Assembly: GCA_021646465.1 (NCBI GenBank)
Contig: SOET01000001.1
Span: forward strand, 175,848 to 239,847
Length of the DNA stretch: 64,000 bases
From: Candidatus Kuenenia hertensis
GTDB taxonomy: Bacteria > Planctomycetota > Brocadiia > Brocadiales > Brocadiaceae
Reading direction: 5' to 3'
The position numbers were made by a program, and so were the translations under genes. A model generated the notes under the pieces. It worked only from the letters and a program-made list of their open reading frames with translations. It ran no database searches and was not told the origin of the DNA. Within the stretch, counting starts at the first letter, position 1; the number at the start of each line of letters is the position of its first letter. This document shows positions 8,513-17,488 of this stretch, piece after piece.

Positions 8513-9787
8513 ATGACTAATCAACAAAGAAAAAAGGTAATTTTAGCATATTCCGGTGGCCTCGATACTTCCGTAGCCATTAAATGGATTCCGGAAAAAT
8601 ATGATATGGACGTTATTACGGTAACGATGGATCTTGGCGCCGTAAAGGATCTTGAAGCAATACGCCAGAAGGCATTAAAAATAGGGGCAAAAAAAGCCAT
8701 TGTTATAGATGCGAAAGAAACGTTTGTTAAGTATTTTGTTATGCCGGCATTGCAGGCAGGCGCATTATACGAAGGGGTATACCCCCTTGCAACCGCCCTG
8801 GGCAGGCCGCTTATCGCAAAATTATTGGCGGATGTAGCTGAAGAGGAGAAAGCCGATGCCGTAGCCCATGGTTGTACGGGGAAGGGGAATGATCAGGTTC
8901 GTTTGGATGTTTCGTTGCAGGTATTAAACCCAAAATTACAGATCATTGCCCCGTTGCGGGAGTGGAAGATGTCTCGTGAAGAAGAAATTCAATACGCGGA
9001 AGAACATGGCATTCATGTCGAGGCAAAAGTAAGCAGCCCGTACAGCACTGATGAAAATCTTTGGGGAAGAAGTATTGAGTGCGGCGTATTGGAAGATCCA
9101 TGGATGGAACCTCCTGTCGATGTTTATAGATGGACGAAAAATTGCAAAGATACTCCCGACGAACCGGGATATATAGAAATTGATTTTGAAAAAGGTATCC
9201 CCGTTGCTTTAAATGGCGAAGAAATGGAAGGCGTCTCGCTTATTAATACATTAAATACACTGGGAGGAGAGCACGGCGTTGGCCGCATCGACCATATAGA
9301 AAATCGGTTGGTGGGGATAAAATCGCGTGAAATTTATGAAGCGCCGGCCGCCATTATACTCCATGCCGCTCATAAGGCGCTTGAAGGAATGAATATGACA
9401 AAGGATGCTTTGCGTTTTAAAGAAATAGTTTCAAGCCATTATGCAGATTTGATTTACAATGGTCTTTGGTTTTCAGCATTTCATCAGGACCTTGTTGCCT
9501 ACGTTTTGAGCAGTCAGAGAATTATGAACGGAACGATTCGCGTAAAGTTGTTAAAGGGGACTTGTACCGTTGTGGGGAGAAAATCGCCCCATGCGCTTTA
9601 TAGTGAAGAGCTTGCTACGTATCAGAAAACAGATGTTTTCGATCATGCGGCTTCTCTCGGATTTATTAAGATTTATGGTTTGCCTACGAAAACTCAATCG
9701 CAGAAGCAAATGAATGTTTTGAGCGGCAGGGAGGTACTTCATTTGGAATCTATAATGCCGCCTAAGGCGGAAACGGTGAGTGAATAA
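8513..9787 (+). CDS. argG: Argininosuccinate synthase
   Basis: Joins citrulline and aspartate using ATP to give argininosuccinate, the penultimate step of arginine synthesis; cytosolic tetramer in the family. The N-terminal P-loop AYSGGLDTSVAI is present, as are the GCTGKGNDQVR citrulline/ATP region and SPYSTDENLWGRS. I start at the ATG at 8513 (424 residues), with GGAG at 8497-8500 as ribosome binding site; an in-frame TTG at 8495 would overlap that site and add only MEFNNF. A strong promoter lies upstream. No other arginine gene is adjacent; a radical SAM gene follows after 29 bases, possibly cotranscribed. Confidence 0.97.
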   Translation: MTNQQRKKVILAYSGGLDTSVAIKWIPEKYDMDVITVTMDLGAVKDLEAIRQKALKIGAKKAIVIDAKETFVKYFVMPALQAGALYEGVYPLATALGRPLIAKLLADVAEEEKADAVAHGCTGKGNDQVRLDVSLQVLNPKLQIIAPLREWKMSREEEIQYAEEHGIHVEAKVSSPYSTDENLWGRSIECGVLEDPWMEPPVDVYRWTKNCKDTPDEPGYIEIDFEKGIPVALNGEEMEGVSLINTLNTLGGEHGVGRIDHIENRLVGIKSREIYEAPAAIILHAAHKALEGMNMTKDALRFKEIVSSHYADLIYNGLWFSAFHQDLVAYVLSSQRIMNGTIRVKLLKGTCTVVGRKSPHALYSEELATYQKTDVFDHAASLGFIKIYGLPTKTQSQKQMNVLSGREVLHLESIMPPKAETVSE

Positions 9788-9816
9788 GCAAGCTAATACG
9801 AAGAAAGGTGAATGTT

Positions 9817-11574
9817 ATGAAAGTATTGTTGCTTTTCCCCCCTTCATGGCATCCTTCTCAACCCTATCTCAGTTTGCCTTCCTTAACGGCTTTTTTGAAA
9901 CAAAATGGCGTTAACGATGTTGTACAAAGAGACCTGAATATTGAATTGCTGGATATTCTTCTGACGCAAAAAACGTGCGGCGAATTTTACCATAGAATTA
10001 CTGATAAATTAAGATGTTTAGAGGGATATTTAACAACCAGTTCCGATTATCAGGATGAAAGAAAGACCTTGATAGAGGCGGTGGAATCGCTTCCATGGCT
10101 CATGAATCAGGTAGAACGTGCAAAAAACATTTTACGGTCGGATGCTTTCTACAATCTTGATAACTATATGGAAGCTGTCCATATAGTGAACGAAAGCCTT
10201 CGTCTCATGTCCTCCCTCTTTTATCCTTCGACAATGACGGCGGTAAGTAATGCTATGCGTTTTTCTGTATATTCTTCAAACGATATTATGCAGGCAATAC
10301 ATTCGGAAAGAGAAAACATTTTCCTTTCTCTTTATAAAGAATATGTTCTTTCTTCTCTTTTGGAATGGACTCCGAAAATAATAGGCATTTCTATTACAAA
10401 CACGTCCCAAATAATACCTGGCCTTACCCTTGCAAGATTGATAAAAGAACAAAACAAGGAAACACACATTACCATTGGTGGAAGTGTCTTTACAAAACTC
10501 ATAGAAGAGTTAAGAAGGGTTGATTCAATATTCTCATTGGCAGACAGCTTTATTGTCTTTGAGGGAGAACACGCACTGTTGGAATTGTGTGCTCAGGTTG
10601 ATGGCAAAAACGATTTGAAAAAGGTGCCAAATCTTGTTTATAGGGAGAATGGTGTTACAAAAGTAAATGATAACTTCTTTTCGGAAGACCTGAATATCTT
10701 GCCAACCCCTGATTTTAACGGTTTTCCTCTGAATTTATATTTTGCGCCCTCTCTTGTTTTACCCATACAAACATCCCGCGGCTGTTATTACAGGAAGTGT
10801 GCTTTTTGTAACTTGCATTTAGACCACAGAAATTTTCGGTTGCGCCGCACGGATTTGATAATGGAAGACATACGAAAACTTTCCCGTGAATATAAAACGA
10901 ATTTTTTCTTCTTTACTGATGAGTCGGTGCCGATTAACAAATTGCGTGAAATTTCTCAATGTTTATTGGAAAATCGAGACGAAATAAAATGGATGGGAGG
11001 TGTGCGATTTGAAAAAGCACTGACTGGTGATGTCCTGGAGAAAATGGCGAAAGCAGGGTGTCTAAAACTGGTATTCGGATTGGAATCCTATAATCAACGC
11101 GTGCTTGATAAAATGAAAAAGGGGACGAGGTCTGATGTGGTAAAAAAAGTGCTGGACGAATGTTTGAAAGCAGGGATTTCGTTCCATCTATACGTTATCG
11201 TGGGATTTCCCACAGAAACCGAAGGTGAAGCGTTAGAGACGCTTCACTTCGTGATGAATGAAAAGTATATAAATTCGGCAGGTTATTCTTGCTTGCCATC
11301 GTTGTTTGGCATGGAAAAGGATTCGCCAATCGTGAATAATCCCTCCGAATATGGTTTGACAAGTATTAGGGCGCCAAAAGGCGAGGATATGGGTCTAGGG
11401 TATTTATATGAGGTGAAGGAAGGAATGTCTCCTGGAAAAGCTGAAGAAATGTATCGTCATATGATAAGTAAATTAAGCGAAACATTGTGTCCCTTCCCTT
11501 ACAATTATTCAATGGCGGATGGGTTATTGTATCTTGCGCATAGAAATACAGTTCTTAACCCTGACAGGGTTTAA
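9817..11574 (+). CDS. B12-binding-domain-type radical SAM protein
   Basis: 585 residues from the ATG at 9817, preceded by GAAAGGTG; an in-frame GTG at 9808 overlaps that ribosome binding site. Residues ~1-290 look like the Rossmann-like N-terminal half of cobalamin-binding radical SAM enzymes (VLLLFPPSW, IIGISITNTSQ, THITIGGSVF), but I see no DXHXXG cobalamin-ligand motif, so B12 binding is uncertain. The cluster motif is Cys323-Cys328-Cys331, spaced CX4CX2C instead of the canonical CX3CX2C. TDESVP, GLESYNQRVLDKMKKG and YVIVGFPTETE fit the SAM barrel. Substrate unknown. Its position after argG may be cotranscription without shared function. Confidence 0.85.
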   Translation: MKVLLLFPPSWHPSQPYLSLPSLTAFLKQNGVNDVVQRDLNIELLDILLTQKTCGEFYHRITDKLRCLEGYLTTSSDYQDERKTLIEAVESLPWLMNQVERAKNILRSDAFYNLDNYMEAVHIVNESLRLMSSLFYPSTMTAVSNAMRFSVYSSNDIMQAIHSERENIFLSLYKEYVLSSLLEWTPKIIGISITNTSQIIPGLTLARLIKEQNKETHITIGGSVFTKLIEELRRVDSIFSLADSFIVFEGEHALLELCAQVDGKNDLKKVPNLVYRENGVTKVNDNFFSEDLNILPTPDFNGFPLNLYFAPSLVLPIQTSRGCYYRKCAFCNLHLDHRNFRLRRTDLIMEDIRKLSREYKTNFFFFTDESVPINKLREISQCLLENRDEIKWMGGVRFEKALTGDVLEKMAKAGCLKLVFGLESYNQRVLDKMKKGTRSDVVKKVLDECLKAGISFHLYVIVGFPTETEGEALETLHFVMNEKYINSAGYSCLPSLFGMEKDSPIVNNPSEYGLTSIRAPKGEDMGLGYLYEVKEGMSPGKAEEMYRHMISKLSETLCPFPYNYSMADGLLYLAHRNTVLNPDRV

Positions 11575-11600
11575 CGTTCAGGAATTTCAATCTTTGTAGG

Positions 11601-11615
11601 GTGGGCATTGCCCAC
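11601..11615. repeat. Short palindrome gtgggca-t-tgcccac
   Basis: A 7-bp stem with a one-base centre, two bases upstream of the 28-bp palindrome. A second, non-palindromic ggtaggcaatgcacacctac block follows at 11667-11686. Together they look like parts of a degenerate repeat array. Confidence 0.6.
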
Positions 11616-11617
11616 CG

Positions 11618-11645
11618 GTAGAGACGCATTGCAATGCGTCTCTAC
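11618..11645. repeat. 28-bp perfect palindrome, family copy 2
   Basis: The half-site gtagagacgcattg is followed by its exact reverse complement. The outer ten bases of each arm equal those of the copy at 2435-2462, while the central eight bases are changed on both sides together so that pairing is kept. Covariation of this kind argues that the hairpin or cruciform is what is maintained. Confidence 0.85.
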
Positions 11646-11698
11646 AAAGTGTGTGGATGTTGTTTTGGTAGGCAATGCACACCTACACTGTTACGGCT

Positions 11699-11723
11699 CG
11701 TTCCCAAATTTTATTTGGGAACG
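11699..11723. repeat. Inverted repeat cgttcccaaa / tttgggaacg
   Basis: A perfect 10-bp stem with a five-base loop (tttta). The same gttccca word starts the element at 11784 and ends it, complemented, at 11959, so this hairpin belongs to the same repeat cluster. Confidence 0.7.
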
Positions 11724-11733
11724 TAATGGTCGA

Positions 11734-11771
11734 GAAACTCTGTTTCGAGGGTATACACGAAACAGAGTTTC
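11734..11771. repeat. 14-bp perfect inverted repeat
   Basis: gaaactctgtttcg (11734-11747) and its exact complement (11758-11771) separated by ten bases. Each arm is itself nearly palindromic (cgaaac/gtttcg), giving a nested structure. No T-run follows, so a terminator is less likely than a repeat element. Confidence 0.7.
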
Positions 11772-11783
11772 GTTTGATATCGT

Positions 11784-11959
11784 GTTCCCAAACTGACAGA
11801 CTGGGTCAAATGAACAATTTTTCCCTATTTTGCGATATTCATTCCCCACTTTAACGGGTGAAAAGCATTATACTTAGAATAAGGCAGGCTATTAGCAAAA
11901 TTTATTCCCCACTTTTAAAATAAAAAAGTTCATTTGATCCAGTCTGAAAGTTTGGGAAC
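11784..11959. mobile_element. 176-bp terminal-inverted-repeat (MITE-like) element
   Basis: The outer ~38 bases at each end are imperfect inverted repeats: gttcccaaactgacagactg at 11784-11803 is answered by cagtctgaaagtttgggaac at 11940-11959, and both continue into the 26-bp repeat also found alone at 2521-2546. The interior has no ORF and carries a direct repeat of attccccactttt-like sequence near 11841 and 11912. It lies between the radical SAM and kinase genes and leaves only ~50 bases before the kinase start. Confidence 0.7.
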
Positions 11960-12010
11960 AAGTAGTCGGAAAGTTGCTGCCGAAGAGCCTGATTACTATA
12001 CGGAGAAATT

Positions 12011-15000
12011 ATGTTTTTGTTTAAATCCATAAAAAAAAGTTTCATTTTAATATTGCTACTGTGTTCGTTCATGCCGTTGTTGCTGCTTCTTTTTTTTGCA
12101 TTTCCAAAGGCCAAGACCGATCTGGAAAACGTGTTGGTGCGAAATCTGGAGGGGGTAATGCAGAAACAAGCGGAACTCATAAAAATGTGGCTTAATGAGA
12201 GGAAGCACGAATCGAAAATTATAACAAAAAATATTTCCACTCTGTTTGAAAATACTCTTTCTGACAATGATTTTTCTTCACTGTCAGAATATATGGAAAA
12301 AATTAAAACTGAGTATGGGTATAAAACTATATACGTTGTTTCTTTGGATGGAAATATAGTAGTTTCTACAGGAAAAACCGCTGAAAGGAGCAATATTCTG
12401 GAGTATGATTATTGCCGCAAAGCGTTGGAAGGAAATATATTTACTTCGGATATCAAGTATCTTGTTTTGGAGGAACATGCAGAACGTGCTGTTGAAAGCT
12501 ATGTAATATTTTTATCTGTCCCGCTCGTTAATTCGGATTACTCTTTGTTGGGTGCAGTTATTTTTGGCATTGATACGACACCTCTTAACGAAATTTTAAA
12601 AAGTTTAAAATTAGGTACGACAGGCGAGACATTTTTGGTTAACAGAGAAGGCTACATGGTAACCGAATCAAGATTTTTAGACGAATTAAAAAATGCCGGA
12701 TTGATACGGAAGAGTACCATATTTGAATTAGAAGTCTTAAATCCCCGTACCGGTACACATACTGAAGGTGTGAAAAAATGCTTGAGCGGTATAGATGGAT
12801 ACGATACGAATGGCTATATTAATTATAATGGTAGCAAGGTATTGGGCGCCTGGTGCTGGATTCCCGATATCAATTGTGGGTTGCTAACCCAGATCAATAT
12901 TCAGGAAGGATATGAGACTGCCTATGGTTTAAAAAATTTCGTTCTTTCTATGTTGATGGTGTTGGCATTTCCGCTTACATTGGCTGCTTTTTACTTTAGC
13001 AAGAGAATAACATCTCCGCTCTATAAAATTACCGAGGTAACAAAAAAAATAACCAGCGGTGATTTGGGGCAAAGGGTCATATATAAAGGAAGAAACGATG
13101 AAATAGGAAAACTGGCAAAAGAGTTTAATGTGATGGCAGCGTCTCTTGAGGAAAAAACGATAAAACTAAGAAATTACACAATTGATCTTGAAAATAAAGT
13201 TAAGGAAAGAACTCTTAAGCTTCAGTCTACCACCAATTTTTTAAATAGTATTTTAGCCGGTTCTACGGAATATTCTATTATTGCTCAGGATTTGAGCGGT
13301 AATATTCTTGCTTTTAATAAAGGTGCGAGTTTGATTTATGGGTATAGGCAGGAGGAAATGATCGGCGTTGCTAATATAAGGAAACTTCATGTGGAAGATG
13401 ATATAGAGTCCGGCAAAGTAGATTACATTCTGGATAAGGCATTAAAAACAGGACGGTTTGAAGGGGAAGTGATGAAACGGAGGAAAAATGGTGAAATCTT
13501 TCCTGTGCATAATACGGTTACTTTGCGGCGCGATGAGAATGGGAAACCAATTGGTTTTGTGGTTATTTCAAAGGATATTACAAAAGCTAAGCTGGTGACT
13601 TTGGAAAAGGATATTATCAATAATATTAATAAAACAATCGCTTCGGGTATTGATATTAAAGAGGTTTACCAGGTTGTTTTCAGGGAATTGAAACGTATGA
13701 TTGATCTTACATGGTTGAATATTGCGTATTTCCTGGACGGTTCAGAAATTATAGAAGAATCGAATATTGTTGAGGGGGAGTTGTTGACAAAAGACTGGTT
13801 GGGTATTCGGCAATTACCGGGGAGAAAAATGGTGCAGGACATTGTTTTTGAAAAAGAAGTTCCTGTATTTGTTGCGGATACATCGAAGGGAGAATATGCC
13901 ATTGACAAAAAACTTTATGAAAAAGAGGTGAATTCCTACTTATGTTTTCCCTTAAAATCAAAAGGGAAATCGATTGGGACTCTAACGTTGGGAAGTTATA
14001 AAAAGAATACTTTTAAGGAAATGCATTTTGACTTATTAAACCAGGTTACTTCCCAAATAGCGATCACCATTGAGAATGCCAGGCTTTTTTTGTCTATCAA
14101 AGAATCAGAAAAAAAATACCGGGATCTTGTAGAGAATGCGCCTGAAATGATACATGAGATTCATCCTGAAGGAGAGTTTGTCGATGTCAACAAGACGGAG
14201 TTAAACAAATTGGGATATTCTATAGAAGAAATGAAGCGGATGAAACTTGAAGATATTGTTCCTGTTGGGAGCCAGGATGAGATAAGAAGGCATATCAATC
14301 TGATAAAAGATACGGGAAGCAGTGAGTTGGAAACGGTCTTCCTGACGAAATCCGGAAATGAGATGAATGTTGAGATTCATGGAACGGGTTTTTATAATCG
14401 AAAAACCGGCGAATGCATGTTTATCAGAGAATTTGTCAGAGATATTTCTGAGAGGAAAAGAATGGAAGAGCAGGTCAGGCGATCAGAAAAGCTCGCTTCA
14501 ATGGGTGAATTGGCGGCAGCGATTGCTCATGAAATAAGAAATCCTCTGGGTGCGATTTGTAATTCTGTCGGGATTTTGGATTCACGGCTGAAGTTATCCG
14601 GTCAGGATAAGGATTTGCTGGAAATGATTGTAGGGGAATCGGAAAGATTAGACAGGATTATAAGCGATTTTTTGTCCTTTGCGCATCCCCGGGAACCCTC
14701 GTTTGCCCTGCAGGACATTAAGGGTATAATTAAAAATACCATTTTTCTGCTGGGACAGGATAAGAGGTTTACGGATAAAATTGAAATAAAGGAAATTTAC
14801 GAAAGCGTATTGCCAAAAGTTTATATCGATACGGATTTAATTCATCAAATATTGTGGAATTTATTTATCAATTCTTTGGATGCAATGCCCAATGGCGGCC
14901 GAATCAGGGTTGTGGTGCGAAAGACGACGCTGTTTTTGAGAAATGCAATAGAGATTATTATATCTGACAACGGCATTGGAATGACTGACCATGAAATAAA

Positions 15001-15196
15001 CAAGGTATTTGAACCTTTTTATACTACAAAGTCGGAAGGTACCGGGCTGGGGCTTTCTGTTGTTCAGCGCATCATTGATGAGCATGGAGGAGCAATTGAT
15101 GTAAAGAGTAAATATGGCAAAGGGACAACTTTTTATATAAAATTGCCAGTTGTGAATGAAAAACAAACAGTTCAAAGTAACCTTTTGGCAGGATAA
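12011..15196 (+). CDS. Multi-sensor histidine kinase (Cache, HAMP, PAS, GAF, PAS, HisKA, HATPase)
   Basis: 1061 residues, inner-membrane sensor kinase. A first transmembrane helix (~12-34), a periplasmic Cache-like domain (~35-300, with GIDTTPLNEIL and GTTGETFLVNREGYMV), a second helix (~305-330) and a HAMP domain (ITSPLYKITEV to EFNVMAAS). In the cytoplasm come a PAS domain (~410-520), a GAF-like domain (~530-690), a second PAS (~700-815), the phosphoacceptor H-box AAAIAHEIRNPLG, and an ATPase domain with N-box WNLFINSLDAMPNGG, ISDNGIGM and TGLGLSVVQRI. The adjacent NtrC-type regulator eight bases downstream is the obvious partner. The ligand of the sensor domain cannot be read from sequence. 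Confidence 0.95.
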   Translation: MFLFKSIKKSFILILLLCSFMPLLLLLFFAFPKAKTDLENVLVRNLEGVMQKQAELIKMWLNERKHESKIITKNISTLFENTLSDNDFSSLSEYMEKIKTEYGYKTIYVVSLDGNIVVSTGKTAERSNILEYDYCRKALEGNIFTSDIKYLVLEEHAERAVESYVIFLSVPLVNSDYSLLGAVIFGIDTTPLNEILKSLKLGTTGETFLVNREGYMVTESRFLDELKNAGLIRKSTIFELEVLNPRTGTHTEGVKKCLSGIDGYDTNGYINYNGSKVLGAWCWIPDINCGLLTQINIQEGYETAYGLKNFVLSMLMVLAFPLTLAAFYFSKRITSPLYKITEVTKKITSGDLGQRVIYKGRNDEIGKLAKEFNVMAASLEEKTIKLRNYTIDLENKVKERTLKLQSTTNFLNSILAGSTEYSIIAQDLSGNILAFNKGASLIYGYRQEEMIGVANIRKLHVEDDIESGKVDYILDKALKTGRFEGEVMKRRKNGEIFPVHNTVTLRRDENGKPIGFVVISKDITKAKLVTLEKDIINNINKTIASGIDIKEVYQVVFRELKRMIDLTWLNIAYFLDGSEIIEESNIVEGELLTKDWLGIRQLPGRKMVQDIVFEKEVPVFVADTSKGEYAIDKKLYEKEVNSYLCFPLKSKGKSIGTLTLGSYKKNTFKEMHFDLLNQVTSQIAITIENARLFLSIKESEKKYRDLVENAPEMIHEIHPEGEFVDVNKTELNKLGYSIEEMKRMKLEDIVPVGSQDEIRRHINLIKDTGSSELETVFLTKSGNEMNVEIHGTGFYNRKTGECMFIREFVRDISERKRMEEQVRRSEKLASMGELAAAIAHEIRNPLGAICNSVGILDSRLKLSGQDKDLLEMIVGESERLDRIISDFLSFAHPREPSFALQDIKGIIKNTIFLLGQDKRFTDKIEIKEIYESVLPKVYIDTDLIHQILWNLFINSLDAMPNGGRIRVVVRKTTLFLRNAIEIIISDNGIGMTDHEINKVFEPFYTTKSEGTGLGLSVVQRIIDEHGGAIDVKSKYGKGTTFYIKLPVVNEKQTVQSNLLAG

Positions 15197-15203
15197 TTTT
15201 GTA

Positions 15204-16613
15204 ATGATGGAAACCAAAAAAATACTTGTAGTAGAAGATCAGGATGCAATGAGAGAGTCTCTTTTAATCGCGTTTAAAGATGCAGGGTATCATGTAGAAT
15301 GTGTACCAAGCGGTGAAGGGGCTATTAAGAAGTTGTCAGATGGCAATGTGTATGATCTGGTAGTTACCGATTTAAAGATGAAGAAGGTAAATGGTCTGGA
15401 AGTGCTGAATGCGGTAAAAACTTCGAGTCCGGCAACAGAAGTAATATTAATTACGGCATATGGTACTATTGGCACTGCCGTTCAGGCGATTCGCGACGGA
15501 GCATATGATTATGTCACCAAACCTTTTCGTTACCAGGAAATGTTAAAGGTTGCAAAAAATGCCCTTGAAAAAAAGGAACTGAAAGACCGGCTTAAATATC
15601 TGGAAGCAGAAGTTAAGGATAAATATAAATTTGAGGGAATTATCGGCAATTCCGGCGCTATGGTAGAGGTGCTAAAGATTGCATCAAATGTGAGCCGTAC
15701 TGAAAGCACTGTCCTGATAACCGGAGAAAGCGGAACGGGGAAAGAATTGATTGCGAGGGCAATCCATTACAACGGACACCGCAGGAGCCATCCTTTTGTT
15801 GTTATTAATTGCGGTGCGTTACCGGAAAATTTACAGGAGAGCGAACTCTTCGGCCATGTAAAAGGATCTTTTACCGGAGCGGTGAAGGATAAGGTCGGGT
15901 TGTTCCAGCATGCACATAAGGGAACTATCTTTCTGGATGAAATTGGAGAGACTTCCGCTTCAACACAGGTAAAACTTTTACGTTTTCTGCAAGACGGAGA
16001 AATTCGTCAGGTAGGAGGCAACAAGTCGATACATGTGGATGTGAGAATTATTGCTGCTACAAATGAAAACCTTGAGAGGGCTGTTGATCAGGGACAGTTT
16101 CGAAAAGACTTATTTTACCGTATTAATGTAATACGTATTCATTTGCCCCAATTGAAAGAACGAAAGGCAGATATTCCTTTGTTGATTGATTATTTTTTAG
16201 ATTTGTATATAAATAAATTAAAAAAGGATAAAAAGGTTTTTTCCAATGAAGCAATGGATACTTTGTTGAATTATGACTGGCCGGGCAATATCAGGGAATT
16301 GCAAAATATTGTAGAAAGAGCGGTTGCATTGTCTAAGAATCAAATAATCGGGGTGGAGGAGCTTCCGCTCTCTATGGGTGGATTTATGGCGCATAATAAA
16401 AATATACTGGAAAAAGAAACAATAAAATCTTCTATTGTTGAAACCCTGGCCGAACAGGAGAAAAATGCTATAGTTGAGGCAATGAATAAATATGGTGGTA
16501 ATCAGACAAAAGTTGCACAAATTCTTGGGATATCGACAACCACCCTTTGGAGAAAGATTAAAAAATACAAAATTAAACCTCAGCATGAAATTTCTGATAA
16601 TACCATAGTCTGA
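15204..16613 (+). CDS. NtrC-family sigma-54-dependent response regulator
   Basis: 469 residues from the ATG at 15204; the ATG at 15207 is equally possible, and the longer open frame from 15156 would overlap the kinase gene. The receiver domain has acidic pair Glu11/Asp12, phosphoacceptor Asp56 (VVTDLKM) and KPF. The AAA+ domain has Walker A GESGTGKE, Walker B TIFLDEIGE and the sigma-54 contact loop written GSFTGA, a serine variant of GAFTGA. A Fis-type helix-turn-helix (QTKVAQILGISTTTLWRKI) ends the protein. It activates sigma-54 promoters when phosphorylated, most likely by the kinase upstream. Target genes are unknown. Confidence 0.95.
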   Translation: MMETKKILVVEDQDAMRESLLIAFKDAGYHVECVPSGEGAIKKLSDGNVYDLVVTDLKMKKVNGLEVLNAVKTSSPATEVILITAYGTIGTAVQAIRDGAYDYVTKPFRYQEMLKVAKNALEKKELKDRLKYLEAEVKDKYKFEGIIGNSGAMVEVLKIASNVSRTESTVLITGESGTGKELIARAIHYNGHRRSHPFVVINCGALPENLQESELFGHVKGSFTGAVKDKVGLFQHAHKGTIFLDEIGETSASTQVKLLRFLQDGEIRQVGGNKSIHVDVRIIAATNENLERAVDQGQFRKDLFYRINVIRIHLPQLKERKADIPLLIDYFLDLYINKLKKDKKVFSNEAMDTLLNYDWPGNIRELQNIVERAVALSKNQIIGVEELPLSMGGFMAHNKNILEKETIKSSIVETLAEQEKNAIVEAMNKYGGNQTKVAQILGISTTTLWRKIKKYKIKPQHEISDNTIV

Positions 16614-16652
16614 AAAAAACATTATTTGGTTGCACCTTTTCTGCGCTATGTT

Positions 16653-17468
16653 TTATTTTCTGAAATAATCGGGGTCATTGGATTGGATTATTTTCAGTAA
16701 TTCAGTATGGATTGTTTTGGAACCGGCAACGATGTCGCCTGTTTTCAGATAGTGATTTTTGCCGCTGAAATCGGTTGTTATTCCTCCGGCTTCCTGCACT
16801 AAGAGTGCACCTGCTGCAATATCCCAGGGCGATAACGCATATTCAAAAAAAGCGCCGAAGATTCCTTCCGCTGTGTAAGCAAGGTCGAGGCTCGCAGAAC
16901 CTCCTCGTCTGATGTCGGAAACATGGTTAAACAATTCCCTGAATATCGTTACATAGGTATCAACGATGTTTTTTGTTCTGAAGGGAAAACCGGTTGCGAC
17001 AAGAGAGGTTTTAATATTTTGTAAGCAGGAAACATGTATAGGGCTACTGTTTTTCAATGCGCCGCGTCCTTTTATTGCGCTAAAGATATCGTCTCTTAAC
17101 GGATCATATACAAGTCCCACGCTGAGTTCCCCCTCTATTTCCAACGCGATTGAAATGGCAAAGGCAGGTACGCCGTGGATGTAGTTTGCCGTGCCGTCCA
17201 AAGGGTCGATGATCCACAGGAAAGGAGAAGTATGTGTTTGTGCATTCGATTCTTCTGCTAATATGGCATGGTCGTTGAAATGTGCCATGATGTGATCTTT
17301 GATGATTTCTTCAGACTTTCTGTCCACATCGGTGACAAAATCATTCGCGGCCTTTTCATTAATCATAGAAGGATCTAATTTTCTGAAATGTTTTTTCAGA
17401 ACAATTCCTGATTCCAGTGCTGCTTTTTTGGCTACCTCAAGATACGAAGCTAACGCGTTTGGGGTCAC
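16653..17468 (-). CDS. suhB: Inositol-1-monophosphatase family phosphatase
   Basis: 271 residues with a GTG start at 17468, 20 bases after the purC stop; I see no strong ribosome binding site, so reinitiation after purC is plausible. Metal-ligand motifs of the family are all present: LAEESN, WIIDPLDGTANYIHG and SPWDIAAGALLVQEAGG. The enzyme is a Mg-dependent, Li-sensitive phosphatase acting on inositol phosphates or related sugar or adenosine phosphates; the real substrate cannot be told from sequence. It is the last gene of a dnaJ-like/purC/suhB minus-strand operon. Confidence 0.9.
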   Translation of the reverse strand: MTPNALASYLEVAKKAALESGIVLKKHFRKLDPSMINEKAANDFVTDVDRKSEEIIKDHIMAHFNDHAILAEESNAQTHTSPFLWIIDPLDGTANYIHGVPAFAISIALEIEGELSVGLVYDPLRDDIFSAIKGRGALKNSSPIHVSCLQNIKTSLVATGFPFRTKNIVDTYVTIFRELFNHVSDIRRGGSASLDLAYTAEGIFGAFFEYALSPWDIAAGALLVQEAGGITTDFSGKNHYLKTGDIVAGSKTIHTELLKIIQSNDPDYFRK

Positions 17469-17488
17469 TTTTATTCACTTTGCGAGTG

